A DNA stretch of 64,000 nt from the NCBI RefSeq assembly GCF_026013365.1, contig NZ_JAPDOE010000001.1, positions 868,001 through 932,000 of the forward strand, in the 5' to 3' direction. The notes under the pieces were generated by a model that ran no database searches, was not told where the DNA came from, and worked only from the letters and a program-made list of their open reading frames with translations. Of this stretch, positions 44,033 through 52,495 are shown piece after piece. This DNA is from Paenibacillus sp. LS1. Lineage in GTDB: Bacteria; Bacillota; Bacilli; Paenibacillales; Paenibacillaceae. The translations under genes were made by a program, and so were the position numbers. The stretch's first letter is position 1, and every line of letters starts with the position of its first letter.

Positions 44033-45286
44033 ATGAAGAAGAGCTCTATTATTTCTCTGTCTGAAATCACGAATTTCCAATCGAAAGAAGAAGAATTCAG
44101 TCCCTACCGTTGGTATCGCAGCATGTTGAATCAGGAACCTGTCATCTACAACGAAGAGACCGATTCCTGGCATGTGTTCAGGTATGATCTTGTCAAAATG
44201 GTGCTTAATGATCACGAGCACTTCTCCAGTGTGAGAAAAAGATCGATTGTTAACGTAGGATATTCGAATGATAAAGAAGGTTCGGAGAACGAGCACCATA
44301 TGCCGGACAAGCTGGATATTCACAACGTAGATCCTCCGGAACATCGCAAGCGGAGATCCTTACTCGCCAGTGCATTTACGCCAAGAAGTCTCAAGCTCTG
44401 GGAACCGAGAATTGAGGCCGTGGCCGAAGAATTAATCAGCGCATTTGAACATCAGCCGGAAGTCGATATTGTTAAAGCTTATACGAGTATGTTTCCAATC
44501 ATTATCATGTCTGACCTGCTCGGTATTCCTTCCAAAGATCGTCATCTGTTCAAGGATTGGGTGGACACCATGTTTATGCCTACTACTGATGCCACCTTTG
44601 ATCAGATTAACCAATTGAAAAAGATTGCTGGTGAAGAATACTTCAAGTACTTGTATCCCTTCGTTGTGTCCAAACGATCCAATCTGGGAGAAGATATCAT
44701 ATCAGACCTGATTCAGGTTGAGATGGATGGCGAGCACTTTACGGACGAAGAGATTGTGCGAACCACCATGTTTATTCTGGGAGCTGGCATCGAAACGACC
44801 AGTAATCTGCTGGCCAACTCGTTCTACGCCCTTCTATATGACCAACCGGAATTGTATGCCGAGCTCAGAGATCACCCTGAACTTGTTCCTGCCGCGGTAG
44901 AAGAAATGCTGAGATATCGTTTTCACATCAGCAAAATGGACCGCATGGTCAAAGAGGATACCGATCTACTTGGGGTTAAGTTGAAAAAGGGAGACGCCAT
45001 CGTGGCGTGGATGAGTGCAGCCAATATGGATAAGAACATGTTCGAAGATCCATTCACGCTGAATATTCATCGTTCGAACAATAACAAACAGCTAGCGTTT
45101 GGTTTTGGTACTCACTTCTGTCTGGGGGCTCCTCTGGCGCGCCTGGAAGCGAAGATTGTGTTAAGCGTATTCCTAAAATCATTCACCAAAATTGAACCTG
45201 TTCAAGGGTTCATCCTGGAAGAAAACCTGACTCCATCGGCCGCTGGGCAGTCCTTAACAAACCTTCCAATGAAGCTGTATAAGTAA
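44033..45286 (+). CDS. Cytochrome P450 (CYP109-like)
   Basis: A 417-residue soluble bacterial P450 mono-oxygenase. The I-helix is GAGIETTS (250-257), ExxR is Glu291-Arg294 (EMLR), and the haem loop FGFGTHFC (356-363) carries the axial Cys363. The N-terminus (PYRWYRSMLNQEPVIYNEETDSWHVFRYDLVK) is close to B. subtilis YjiB (CYP109B1), an enzyme of broad substrate range. The ATG at 44033 follows GGAGG by nine bases. No ferredoxin or reductase gene is near. Substrate unknown. Confidence 0.93.
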   Translation: MKKSSIISLSEITNFQSKEEEFSPYRWYRSMLNQEPVIYNEETDSWHVFRYDLVKMVLNDHEHFSSVRKRSIVNVGYSNDKEGSENEHHMPDKLDIHNVDPPEHRKRRSLLASAFTPRSLKLWEPRIEAVAEELISAFEHQPEVDIVKAYTSMFPIIIMSDLLGIPSKDRHLFKDWVDTMFMPTTDATFDQINQLKKIAGEEYFKYLYPFVVSKRSNLGEDIISDLIQVEMDGEHFTDEEIVRTTMFILGAGIETTSNLLANSFYALLYDQPELYAELRDHPELVPAAVEEMLRYRFHISKMDRMVKEDTDLLGVKLKKGDAIVAWMSAANMDKNMFEDPFTLNIHRSNNNKQLAFGFGTHFCLGAPLARLEAKIVLSVFLKSFTKIEPVQGFILEENLTPSAAGQSLTNLPMKLYK

Positions 45287-45308
45287 ATTCGGTATATGTG
45301 GATACCAA

Positions 45309-45333
45309 AAAAGAGCAGATTATCTGCTCTTTT
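45309..45333 (+). terminator. Terminator of the P450 gene
   Basis: AAAAGAGCAGAT and ATCTGCTCTTTT form a 12-base stem. The A/T flanks also allow it to end the convergent TetR-type gene. Confidence 0.85.
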
Positions 45334-45382
45334 CTCATCCTATGATTAATTCATTTGATAAGCTCTTTCAAGTCAACTTAAC

Positions 45383-45962
45383 TCAATTCAATAATTCCAA
45401 GCCGCCGATCATGTAGGGGACAACTCGTTGAGCCAACTCAGCAGGGGATTCCTGCCCACCTTCAATATTCCATCGATAGGTTATTCCATAGATCGACCAG
45501 CTTAGCATGGTTGCCGTAATTTTCAACGTTTTGGGATCTACATCTCCCGCTACTTTGCTCATTAATTCAAGAAGGAATTGCTCCAGTTGAGTCTTGATGT
45601 TCTCTTCAATAATTGGTGCAACCGTCTCATATTTTTTGATGCATCCATTACTGGAGACGTGATAATCACATAATGAAAATATAAGTTGCTGTATGGTCTC
45701 GGCCGATAACCTAGCATCCGGGTCCACCCTATTCGTTACATATTCCATAAAAGCATCCGATAACAAGGCTTCAAGCAGTGCATATTTATCCTGAAAATGG
45801 GCGTAGAATAGCCCTGTTAATTGTGGCTTGTTCCGTAATGTTTTGAATCGTAATGCTGTTGAAATTTTTAAGGCTCAAGTGGTATAAAAACGCATCAAGA
45901 ATTAATTGACGAGTACGGATTACACGCGGATCGTTAGAATTGGAAGATACTACACCTGACAT
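45383..45962 (-). pseudogene. TetR-family regulator, frameshifted in the DNA-binding region
   Basis: A TetR-type repressor split by a frameshift. The ATG at 45962 follows AAGGAG, and the frame reads through the first HTH (RQLILDAFLYHLSLKNFNSITIQ) to NITEQATINRA, then ends at a stop. In the next frame the family's FYAHFQDKYALLEALLSDAF continues to the natural end at 45383. The break is near 45806-45812 and fits loss of two bases of a Thr codon (the usual text is NRATFYAHF). A promoter (TTGTTG, 17 bp, TATACT) lies upstream. Sequencing error remains possible. Confidence 0.85.
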
Positions 45963-46112
45963 TTCCTAATGCTCCTTTGTACTAAAGATCGTTTAATAGG
46001 TTCTTCTAGTATAGATAAGTACTGTTTATTCAACAAGTAAAAAGGGAGTTTCCAAGACACCATACAATTTGGGAAGTATTTCGCTTAAGCAACAAAATGA
46101 TCAATCTGTTGG

Positions 46113-46141
46113 TTGAGCAAGTATGTTGGGATTGCTAATAT
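46113..46141 (+). promoter_or_regulatory. Promoter of the Old Yellow Enzyme gene
   Basis: TTGAGC (46113-46118) and TAATAT (46136-46141) are 17 bp apart, about 45 bp before the start codon. Confidence 0.5.
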
Positions 46142-46186
46142 TACACTCGTACCCACCGAAAGGTACTAATAATGGAGGTGCTTATT

Positions 46187-47302
46187 TTGAGCAATGAACA
46201 ATATCGTGTTATTTCTACGGATTTTCTGTTCCAACCATACACTGTTAAAAAATTAACCCTATCCTCGCGCATCGTCATGTCCCCCATGGCTCGTGCCTTC
46301 TCCCCGGAAGGTGTCCCGGGCCCCGATGTAGCCGCATATTATCGTCGGCGTGCCGAGCATGGTGTTGGACTCATTATTACCGAAGGTGCGACCATTGAGC
46401 ATCCATCTGCATCAAGTGAGCCTAAAATCCCTCATATGTATGGGGAAGCAGCTCTTCAAGGGTGGGCTAAAGTAGTCGAACATGTTCATGAAGCCGGCGG
46501 CAAGATTTTCCCTCAGATTTTACATATGGGAATCGTTCGTCCTTCCGGATCTCAACCTCACCCGGAAGCCGCTTCGCTTAGTCCATCAGGACTCGATATG
46601 GAGGGTAATCAGGTAAGTACACCTATGACGGAGGAAGAGATCGCAACAGTGATTCAAGCTTATGCCGATGCAGCGGCCAATGCGCAAAGCATTGGTTTTG
46701 ACGGGATTGAGCTTCACGGTGCGCACGGTTTTCTGATCGATCAGTTTTTCTGGAAAACAACGAATAACAGAACAGACCGCTACGGTGGCGACCTTGAGAA
46801 ACGAACTCAATTCGCGGTTGAACTTGTTAAGGCAGTCCGTGCGGCGGTAGGCCCTGATTTCCCTATTGCCATGCGAATTTCTCAATGGAAGATGAATGAT
46901 TATCAAGCCAGACTGTTCGACACACCCGAACAACTGGAACAATTCCTTCGTTTGCTGGTTGACGCTGGTGTAGACATCTTCCACTGCTCCACACGACGCT
47001 TCTGGGAGCCCGAGTTCGAAGGATCTGAGCTTGGATTTGCAGGTTGGGTACGGAAGCTGAGTGGTCAAACCACCATTACCGTCGGTTCTGTGGGGATACC
47101 AGATGAGCCTGAAGCAGGAGCAGATAAAGCAACACATCCAGGTATGAGCGAACTTATCAAGCGATATGAGCAACAGGAATTTGATCTGGTGGCTGTAGGA
47201 CGTGCGCTCCTTGGAGACCCTGCATGGGCTGCTAAACTACGCGAAGGCCGCGTATCTGAGATTCAGCCTTTTACACCTGAAGCACTGGCTACGTTACACT
47301 AA
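46187..47302 (+). CDS. Old Yellow Enzyme-family NADH:flavin oxidoreductase
   Basis: A 371-residue FMN ene-reductase. The barrel motifs are RIVMSPMARAFSPEG, GLIITEGATIEHPSA, FDGIELHGAHGFLIDQFFW (active-site His and family signature), NRTDRYGG and DLVAVGRALLGDPAW. OYE enzymes reduce activated C=C bonds and often respond to electrophiles. The TTG at 46187 lies six bases after GGAGGTG; the ATG at 46172 overlaps that site. It is divergent from the damaged TetR gene, its likely regulator. Physiological substrate unknown. Confidence 0.93.
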   Translation: MSNEQYRVISTDFLFQPYTVKKLTLSSRIVMSPMARAFSPEGVPGPDVAAYYRRRAEHGVGLIITEGATIEHPSASSEPKIPHMYGEAALQGWAKVVEHVHEAGGKIFPQILHMGIVRPSGSQPHPEAASLSPSGLDMEGNQVSTPMTEEEIATVIQAYADAAANAQSIGFDGIELHGAHGFLIDQFFWKTTNNRTDRYGGDLEKRTQFAVELVKAVRAAVGPDFPIAMRISQWKMNDYQARLFDTPEQLEQFLRLLVDAGVDIFHCSTRRFWEPEFEGSELGFAGWVRKLSGQTTITVGSVGIPDEPEAGADKATHPGMSELIKRYEQQEFDLVAVGRALLGDPAWAAKLREGRVSEIQPFTPEALATLH

Positions 47303-47519
47303 GAATAATTAATTATTGTTCCTGACATTTTTTTGCCATATATATAGGTTTGAACTCATGAATCAACTATACTAAGCAAAGGGCTCGCTTTCCCTCCGGG
47401 ATTGCGAGTATTTTGTTATGAGTCCCCCTGTCCGATTAGACACTTCGAGCAATATCGTTCAAGAAAAAGCCTTCTTTACATCCTATAATGACGTTAACAT
47501 ACCAGAAAGAAGGTGCATC

Positions 47520-48371
47520 ATGACCCGGGAAGTTCGGACTGTGGTTTTTGATACCGATTTACAACTAGAAGCGTATCAATTTGAAGGCATCATGCAGAAG
47601 TTTCCCAATCATTTTCATGACTATTACGTCATTGGATTTATTGAGCAAGGCAAGCGTCACCTCGTCTGCAACAACGAAGAATATATTTTGAATAGTGGAG
47701 ATATTATTGTCTTTAATCCACAGGACCCTCATGCCTGCGAACAGATCGACGGAAGCACATTCGACTATCGCTGTATCAACGTCCAGCCTGAGGTCATGCG
47801 AGAGTATGTGAGAGAAATTACCGGACAAGCTTACTTGCCCCGGTTCACATCTCCCGTTCTCTACCAAAGTGAACTTGTTGGTTCCCTGCATGAATTGCAT
47901 CAGATGATTCTGGAAGAGCAATCGGATTTCTATAAGGAAGAATTGTTACTCTTTTTGTTGGATCAATTGCTGCGAGATTATTCGGATGCTGAACCTCCTG
48001 TTTCCACTCAGGATGTTACCATAGAGATCAGACGCATATGTGATTACATAGAATCTCATTACATGGAGAGCATCTCGTTGAACGAGTTAGCCTACTTGAC
48101 GGAGATGAGCAAGTATCACCTGCTGCGTTTATTCACTCGCCAGAAAGGGATATCACCCTACCGTTATCTGGAGACGATTCGCATCAATCAAGCCAAACGA
48201 CTATTGGAACAAGGCCAGCTTCCGATTGAAGTGGCCGCACAGACCGGATTCAGCGACCAGAGCCACTTCACGAATTTTTTCAAAAAACTGATTGGCCTGA
48301 CGCCCAAGCAATATAGACGTATCTTCAATCATGATACCGAGCCGAAAAGAACCACCGATCACATCGTATGA
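47520..48371 (+). CDS. AraC-family transcriptional regulator
   Basis: A 283-residue regulator. An N-terminal cupin sensor (MQKFPNHFHDYYVIGFIEQGKRHLVCNNEEY, LNSGDIIVFNPQDPHAC) is joined to a C-terminal double helix-turn-helix (about 190-280: ISLNELAYLTEMSKYHLLRLFTRQKGISPYRYL, PIEVAAQTGFSDQSHFTNFFKK). The ATG at 47520 follows GAAGGTG, so the open frame from 47418 is not used. Its last four bases overlap the EamA exporter start (ATGA), a frequent pairing in which the regulator controls the exporter. Confidence 0.92.
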   Translation: MTREVRTVVFDTDLQLEAYQFEGIMQKFPNHFHDYYVIGFIEQGKRHLVCNNEEYILNSGDIIVFNPQDPHACEQIDGSTFDYRCINVQPEVMREYVREITGQAYLPRFTSPVLYQSELVGSLHELHQMILEEQSDFYKEELLLFLLDQLLRDYSDAEPPVSTQDVTIEIRRICDYIESHYMESISLNELAYLTEMSKYHLLRLFTRQKGISPYRYLETIRINQAKRLLEQGQLPIEVAAQTGFSDQSHFTNFFKKLIGLTPKQYRRIFNHDTEPKRTTDHIV

Positions 48372-49297
48372 CGAGTCATCCTAACACCAAGGTTTCTACC
48401 GGACATTTACTCGCTTTGTTTACCATCTTGATCTGGGGGACTACCTTTGTCTCGACGAAGGTTCTGTTAATTGACTTTACTCCAGTGGAAATTCTATTTT
48501 TCCGCTTTCTGATCGGGTATTTGGTACTGTTGGTGATCTATCCACGTTCATTGCGGATCGTCTCGTTCAGAGAAGAATGGTTATTTATCGGAGCAGGTCT
48601 GTGCGGGGTGACGTTATATTTTCTCATTGAAAATGTAGCACTCGTGTACACAACGGCTTCCAATGTGGGTGTTATTGTCTCCATTGCCCCATTCTTCACT
48701 GCCGTGCTCGCACATTTCTTCCTGGATGGTGAGAAGTTAACGCGCCGCTTTATCATCGGATTCGGGATTGCCTTGAGCGGTATCATACTCATCGGCCTGA
48801 ACGGCAGTTTCGTTCTGCAACTGAATCCGGTAGGTGGTCTGCTTGCTTTTATAGCACCCGCGGTGTGGGCGATCTACTCCGTGTTGATGCGCAAAATTGG
48901 CGAGCTTCCCTATCACATCATCGGTGCTACACGCAAAGTGTTCTTCTATGGTCTAGTCTTGATGCTGCCAGCTTTGTTCCTGTCTGACTTCCATTTGGAT
49001 CTTGGCCGTTTTAAGAACATGACCAATCTCTCCAATTTCCTCTACCTCGGTCTGGGTGCCTCCGCGTTGTGTTTCGTAACCTGGAACCGGACCGTGAGTC
49101 TTCTTGGAGCTATTAAAGCGAGTGTATATATCTATCTGGTACCTGTTATTACAGTGGTGTCATCTGCGATCATTCTTCGGGAACAGATAACCTGGGTCAT
49201 CCTGCTCGGGGCGTTCTTAACCTTATTCGGGTCTTACATTTCAGAGCGAACAGGAAACAAGCTCAACAACAAAAACACTAATCCGCGTAGCGGTTAG
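48368..49297 (+). CDS. EamA-family (DMT) transporter
   Basis: A 309-residue membrane protein with ten predicted helices in two repeats of five, as in the EamA/RhaT drug and metabolite exporters. Marked helices include LLALFTILIWGTTFVSTKVLL, FIIGFGIALSGIILIGLNG, LLAFIAPAVWAIYSVLM and WVILLGAFLTLFGSYISE. It overlaps the AraC regulator by four bases and is followed by a terminator that begins inside its last codons. The substrate cannot be told from the sequence. Confidence 0.92.
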   Translation: MTSHPNTKVSTGHLLALFTILIWGTTFVSTKVLLIDFTPVEILFFRFLIGYLVLLVIYPRSLRIVSFREEWLFIGAGLCGVTLYFLIENVALVYTTASNVGVIVSIAPFFTAVLAHFFLDGEKLTRRFIIGFGIALSGIILIGLNGSFVLQLNPVGGLLAFIAPAVWAIYSVLMRKIGELPYHIIGATRKVFFYGLVLMLPALFLSDFHLDLGRFKNMTNLSNFLYLGLGASALCFVTWNRTVSLLGAIKASVYIYLVPVITVVSSAIILREQITWVILLGAFLTLFGSYISERTGNKLNNKNTNPRSG

Positions 49298-49302
49298 TGT
49301 TT
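49272..49302 (+). terminator. Terminator overlapping the EamA stop
   Basis: AACACTAATCCGC and GCGGTTAGTGTT form a stem over the stop codon at 49297. A mixed run with TTTTTT follows, shared with the convergent pseudouridine synthase gene. Confidence 0.7.
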
Positions 49303-49316
49303 GCTTCATTTTTTAC

Positions 49317-50018
49317 TCATTTTATTTCATTTAATTGAGACAAAAGAATTCCCAGCTCCTCTTGCTCCAAATGACGCCATTGCCCCCGCTCCAGTTGATC
49401 CAGCGTAATATTCATAATTCGCACGCGCTCCAGCTTTAACACTCGATACCCCAAGGCTTTGCACATTCTGCGAATCTGCAGGTTGAGACCCTGTGTCAAA
49501 ATAATACGAAATACGTCTTCACTTTGCCTATACACTTCGCAGGGCTTGGTCACCACGTCCAGAATTTCAACCCCTTCGGACATGGACTTTATAAATTCGT
49601 CTGTTACGGGTTTGTCTACGGTCACTACATATTCTTTATCATGGTTGTGCTCCGAACGCATCATCTTGTTCACAATTCCCCCGTCATTCGTAAGCAAAAT
49701 CAACCCCTCAGATGCCTTATCCAGCCTGCCTATCGCAAATATGCGAGAAGGATAATTCATATATTGAATGATGTTCCCCTCCACATGTTCTGCTGCTGTG
49801 CAGACAATGCCGATGGGTTTATTCAGAGCAATATAGACAGGTTCGCTGTCATCACGAGGAATCTCCTTGCCATCAATGAGGACCACATCGTGAGGTTCAA
49901 CTTCTGCCCCTTTTTCACAAACCCTTCCATTGATCGATATGCGTCCAGCTGCAATTAATCGGTTCGTTTCCCTGCGGGAGCAGAATCCCGTTTCACTTAT
50001 GTATTTGTTAATTAACAT
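49317..50018 (-). CDS. RluF-like rRNA pseudouridine synthase
   Basis: A 233-residue RsuA-group enzyme. An N-terminal S4 domain (LINKYISETGFCSRRETNRLIAAGRISING) leads to the catalytic core with the aspartate motif GRLDKASEGLILLTNDG. The run GLNLQIRRMCKALGYRVLKLERVRI, with the short EKYVV-like DKEYVVTV, is typical of the RluF type, which modifies 23S rRNA U2604. The site is inferred. A poor ribosome site (GGTGA) precedes the ATG. It converges on the EamA gene with a shared terminator. Confidence 0.9.
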   Translation of the reverse strand: MLINKYISETGFCSRRETNRLIAAGRISINGRVCEKGAEVEPHDVVLIDGKEIPRDDSEPVYIALNKPIGIVCTAAEHVEGNIIQYMNYPSRIFAIGRLDKASEGLILLTNDGGIVNKMMRSEHNHDKEYVVTVDKPVTDEFIKSMSEGVEILDVVTKPCEVYRQSEDVFRIILTQGLNLQIRRMCKALGYRVLKLERVRIMNITLDQLERGQWRHLEQEELGILLSQLNEIK

Positions 50019-50222
50019 ATGTCACCGCTTCTCATCTATAAAATATCTGCTGGTTCATTGAATTAATGATATGTTCATTTACTTCGTGCGAGAGTTAGTA
50101 CCTTGTACTGATTCTCATTCCATATCATCTCATTTATACTGAAATGAAGCAATGAATGGTTATATGAAAACATATACAGCGGTACATAGGAAAGCCAAAA
50201 TACACTATGGAGGGAGTTTCTC

Positions 50223-50855
50223 ATGTACAAAGTTACTCGATTTACAGTTGACCCCGATGATCCAAACCATGACTCCGGCATGTGGATTGGTGGAGAAATT
50301 GCATACGTTGCGGACTGGCCGCTCAACCCTGAGGGACAGCCTTTATTGCATCTGTTCTCCATCAATTGCAATACACTTTCACAGCAGGTCCATATGCCTT
50401 CTTTACCACAAAATAAGTATATCTCGGTTTTCTCGACCTACTCTGCCTCCGAATACTTTCTGGATCAGGTAACCTATACGGGAGATGAGCTGGAATGGAA
50501 CGATAACATACTCGCCGGATGCACTTATGTCTCGGTATCATCGCATCCACTAACTTCCGTATGTCCCGTTCCACCCATTCCGTTAAGCAGCGTACGTTTG
50601 ATTGAAATGGAGTTAGACGATCAGGAGTTCCCTGCGTTTTCATTTTTCTCTCCCATTTTACCAAACGGTGTGAAAGGAATTGATCATTTGGTAGAGGAAC
50701 ATCAACTGGTGTGTCAAATATATTCCGGAGATTTTCCTGAACCTTATCGGGATATATTGGGTCTTCCCGATGCAAACGGTTATTTATTTTTGCGAAGTGG
50801 TCCCGCGTCTGCTCAAGCACCATTCGATGGAATTTTCTTTGTACAGACTGCTTAA
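50223..50855 (+). CDS. DUF1963-like (YwqG-type) protein
   Basis: A 210-residue cytosolic protein resembling the DUF1963/YwqG family in the motifs GGEIAYVADWPLNPEGQPLLHLFSINCNTL and the C-terminal GYLFLRSGPASAQAPFDGIFFVQTA. YwqG sits near toxin and immunity genes in B. subtilis, but its role is unknown. GGAGGG precedes the ATG at a good distance. Single gene followed by a terminator. Family membership is from pattern memory. Confidence 0.6.
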   Translation: MYKVTRFTVDPDDPNHDSGMWIGGEIAYVADWPLNPEGQPLLHLFSINCNTLSQQVHMPSLPQNKYISVFSTYSASEYFLDQVTYTGDELEWNDNILAGCTYVSVSSHPLTSVCPVPPIPLSSVRLIEMELDDQEFPAFSFFSPILPNGVKGIDHLVEEHQLVCQIYSGDFPEPYRDILGLPDANGYLFLRSGPASAQAPFDGIFFVQTA

Positions 50856-50901
50856 TGGCAATACGTTGAGGCAGGTATTATCATATAAAACGACTAATCA
50901 G

Positions 50902-50938
50902 AACGTTTCCCGTCTACTCAGACAGGAAACGTTTTTTA
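50902..50938 (+). terminator. Terminator after the DUF1963-like gene
   Basis: AACGTTTCC and GGAAACGTT, with a short inner stem, followed by TTTTTT. The next 250 bp to 51190 hold no gene I can support; AT-rich DNA there may carry the promoter of the MFS gene. Confidence 0.85.
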
Positions 50939-51196
50939 TCTATGCAAGTTTTACAATCCTCCATCAATACAAATGCCAAACACTGTTAAAAGATCATATT
51001 GATTGGATCACATCCACCCTTTCGACACGAAATCGTTTTAGAAAAAATATAGTCCGAGAAATATTTTCATTCATCAAATTTTAACATTATTTTACAATAA
51101 AAAGCATGTACATTTGCGTGATTATGGTATAAGTTATATATGAAATAAACATTAATTACATAATATAAAATTATTATCTAACTAGGAGGTAGGCTT

Positions 51197-52405
51197 TTGA
51201 AAAGAATATTCGCTTTAAGCTGCGGTTTTTATCTGTTAATCGGCATAACCAGCGTTGTGCTCGGTGCACTTCTCCCTGTTTTATTGTCATATTATGAGCG
51301 CGGTTACAGTGATGGCGGATTTTTGTTATTTTTGCAGTTTCTCGGATTTCTTGTCGGTGTACTTGTATCTCCTGTCCTGACAGCCCGTATCGGAAGAAAA
51401 GCTATGCTGACCTTTGCCCTGATCTGTATTGTAGCCGCCTATACATTACTCGGTTTTTTGCCATCCTGGCCTGTAGTTCTTCTTCTCACCATTATCGTGG
51501 GTTTCGGGTCAGGCATCATCGAACCCTCCGTTGGTGCGTTTACGATAGAATTCACTGAAAATCAGAAGGCCGTGGCGATGTCCAAGCTTGATGTGTTCTT
51601 TGCTCTCGGTGCACTTCTCATTCCCGCTGTCGCTGCTTTATTTATCTGGATGGATCTGTGGCATCTTACCTTTTATACAGTGGCCGTGTTGTCACTGGTT
51701 CTCATGCTCCTATGGATCACAATGCCCCGTCCAGCCGCACTGTATCTGCAACAGGCTGGCGAGAATACAGTAGCACATGCAGCAGGTAAAACCCGATACT
51801 CTAAAAAGCATCTGGGTCTGCTGACGATCTTCGTGATCTTCTTTTTCATCTACATGGGATTGGAACTGGGATTAATGAACTTCCTGCCCTCCATTCTAGT
51901 AGAACGATTGCAACTTCAGGAATCTGTCGCATCACTGAGTGTCTCCATCCTGTGGATTGCGATGATCATCGGTCGTCTTTTCTCCGGGAAAATAGCGGAA
52001 GCCGTCAACTATATGCCTTTCCTGATCTGGAGTACAGTCGGCACGTTTTTGTTCGCAGTCGCTATGGTATTTGTAACTGGACAGTGGGCAACGTATTTGC
52101 TGATCTTCGGAACCGGTCTGTTCATGTCAGGGTTGTTCTGTATCGCACTCGTCTATGCAAATGTTCTGATTCCCGGTATGACCGAACGCACAACCAGTAT
52201 CCTGATCGCATCGGGTGGTATTGGAGGTGCCATCTTGCAGTATGTGACTGGATGGAGTATGAGTACAGGGCCTGTCGTGAATACGATCTGGATTTTGGCC
52301 GGATTCTGTCTGATCTTGCTTCTAACATTGATCGTCTCTCATCTATGGACTGTAAAAAATAATGCAGTACGTGCTGCTCTCGCACAACATAGTAAGGAAA
52401 TGTAA
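51197..52405 (+). CDS. MFS transporter
   Basis: A 402-residue major facilitator protein with 12 helices. The loop motif between helices 2 and 3 is TARIGRKAM, and the second half starts near residue 205. It starts with TTG, seven bases past GGAGGTAGG. The length and pattern (GFGSGIIEPSVGAFTIEFTENQKAVAMSKLDVFFALGALL) resemble sugar or drug exporters of the FucP/SmvA-type branch. It leads a same-strand group with an aminotransferase, dehydrogenase and phosphatase, so export or import of their product or substrate is likely. Confidence 0.9.
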   Translation: MKRIFALSCGFYLLIGITSVVLGALLPVLLSYYERGYSDGGFLLFLQFLGFLVGVLVSPVLTARIGRKAMLTFALICIVAAYTLLGFLPSWPVVLLLTIIVGFGSGIIEPSVGAFTIEFTENQKAVAMSKLDVFFALGALLIPAVAALFIWMDLWHLTFYTVAVLSLVLMLLWITMPRPAALYLQQAGENTVAHAAGKTRYSKKHLGLLTIFVIFFFIYMGLELGLMNFLPSILVERLQLQESVASLSVSILWIAMIIGRLFSGKIAEAVNYMPFLIWSTVGTFLFAVAMVFVTGQWATYLLIFGTGLFMSGLFCIALVYANVLIPGMTERTTSILIASGGIGGAILQYVTGWSMSTGPVVNTIWILAGFCLILLLTLIVSHLWTVKNNAVRAALAQHSKEM

Positions 52406-52420
52406 CCATCGTTTCTTAAG

Positions 52421-52469
52421 GGAGGTGATGCCCGCATCATCCGGGATTGTTGAGCTTCGTTCGAGCTAG
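52421..52469 (+). other. Isolated Shine-Dalgarno with tiny ORF
   Basis: In the 90-bp gap between the MFS and aminotransferase genes, AAGGGAGGTGATG is nearly the full complement of the 16S rRNA 3' end. The ATG right after it (52428) opens a 13-codon frame to the TAG at 52467-52469, but only two bases separate it from GGAGG, too few for normal initiation. It could be a leader peptide, a ribosome standby or pausing site, or a relic. Confidence 0.35.
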
Positions 52470-52495
52470 TACACCATTATATTGGAGGAAATCGT

